From an uncultured Bacilli bacterium (GTDB taxonomy: Bacteria > Bacillota_I > Bacilli_A > RF39 > UBA660), in assembly GCA_934091015.1 (NCBI GenBank), contig CAKOKM010000051.1, positions 1-6,039 of the forward strand: a stretch of 6,039 bases of DNA, in the 5' to 3' direction. A program made the position numbers and the translations under genes. The notes beneath the pieces are model-generated. The model saw nothing but the letters and a program-made list of their open reading frames with translations. It searched no databases and was not told where the DNA came from. The stretch's first letter is position 1; every line of letters starts with the position of its first letter. Positions 5,531 to 6,039 of this stretch are shown piece after piece.

Positions 5531-6039
5531 ATGAATAATTATACTGGAAGATGTATTGGAATTATTACTGATGTTCATAGTTTGTTAGTGCCGACTATTG
5601 CTTGTTTAGAAGATTTAAAAAATAAAGGGATAACAGAAATATATTCTTTAGGTGATAATTTCGGAGTTGGACCTAGCCCTAAGGAAGTAATGGATTTATT
5701 AAATGAATATAACGTTAAATCTATAGCAGGTAATAGTGAAGATTATATAGCTTTAGGACTTGCACCATTTAGAAGTTTTTTTACTCATGAAAAAGAAGAA
5801 AGTTATTTATGGACATTATCTAATTTAAGTAGTTATGAAATAGAAATAATAAAGTTATATCCTCATTTTATTGATTTAACTTTGGGTGGAAAGAAAATCG
5901 CATTATGTCATTTTGCCAATGATTGTAGATTTGATTTTGATAGATTTAGTACCTGGACTTATCAAGCAAATTATAATAATGGTAAAAATGCATATAAACA
6001 ATTTTTATATACAAATAGTCAAGAACAAAAACTTGATAT
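5531..6039 (+). CDS. Metallophosphoesterase family protein, 3' end cut by window edge
   Basis: The reading frame opens at ATG 5531 and is still open at the window end (169 codons seen). The protein looks like a cytosolic calcineurin-like metallophosphoesterase of the YfcE/MJ0936 type, which uses two metal ions to hydrolyse phosphate esters; the substrate is unknown. Visible motifs: ITDVH (12-16, Asp14 and His16), LGDNFGVGPSPKEV (40-53, Asp42), AGNSED (66-71, Asn68) and LCHF (125-128, His127). The last metal-binding motif would lie beyond the window. The third motif has Ser69 where many relatives have His; members of the YfcE group often have Cys or Thr there, so this need not be inactivating. 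The start is 5 nt after miaA; AGAAGGA (5513-5519) is 11 nt upstream. It is probably the fifth gene of the operon. Confidence 0.85.
   Translation, partial: MNNYTGRCIGIITDVHSLLVPTIACLEDLKNKGITEIYSLGDNFGVGPSPKEVMDLLNEYNVKSIAGNSEDYIALGLAPFRSFFTHEKEESYLWTLSNLSSYEIEIIKLYPHFIDLTLGGKKIALCHFANDCRFDFDRFSTWTYQANYNNGKNAYKQFLYTNSQEQKLD

Overview
The window looks like chromosomal DNA of a very AT-rich Bacilli-related bacterium with a small genome, probably an uncultured gut-type lineage near the Mollicutes/Erysipelotrichia. This rests on the protein families (YqeG, YqeH, an endonuclease-type MutL, YidD), AGGAG-type ribosome binding sites and the strong A/T codon bias. TGA is used as a real stop: yidD ends on TGA just where the family ends, so the code is standard and not the mycoplasma code. 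No mobile element, CRISPR array, phage gene or clear GC-rich terminator is visible.

Left arm, minus strand (1-1184). Reading in the direction of transcription, yidD comes first, then a lipoprotein related to zinc/manganese-binding proteins of ABC transporters (4-nt ATGA overlap with yidD), then a tRNA-Ser(GCU) cut by the window edge. The tRNA has its own strong promoter, starting two bases after the lipoprotein stop codon. The lipoprotein has the fold signature of its family but appears to lack the family's three metal-binding histidines, and no permease or ATPase gene lies beside it.

Middle (1185-1413). A 229-bp AT-rich divergent intergenic region carries a TATAAT box so close to the yidD start that the yidD mRNA may be leaderless, an imperfect 17/18-nt direct repeat, and an extended -10 promoter for the right-hand operon.

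Right arm, plus strand (1414-6039). A tightly packed operon reads yqeG (HAD phosphatase), yqeH (circularly permuted GTPase for 30S ribosome assembly), mutL (mismatch repair), miaA (tRNA isopentenyl transferase) and a metallophosphoesterase cut by the window end. Genes overlap by 8 nt or are separated by 1-5 nt, so they are very likely co-transcribed. The shared theme is translation and genome upkeep.

There is no clearly new multi-gene system here. The most notable signals are changes at normally invariant positions in otherwise well-conserved housekeeping proteins: the MiaA P-loop glycine is Tyr, the YqeH G4 Asn is Ser, the presumed MutL clamp-binding Gln is Thr, and the metal ligands of the binding protein are gone.
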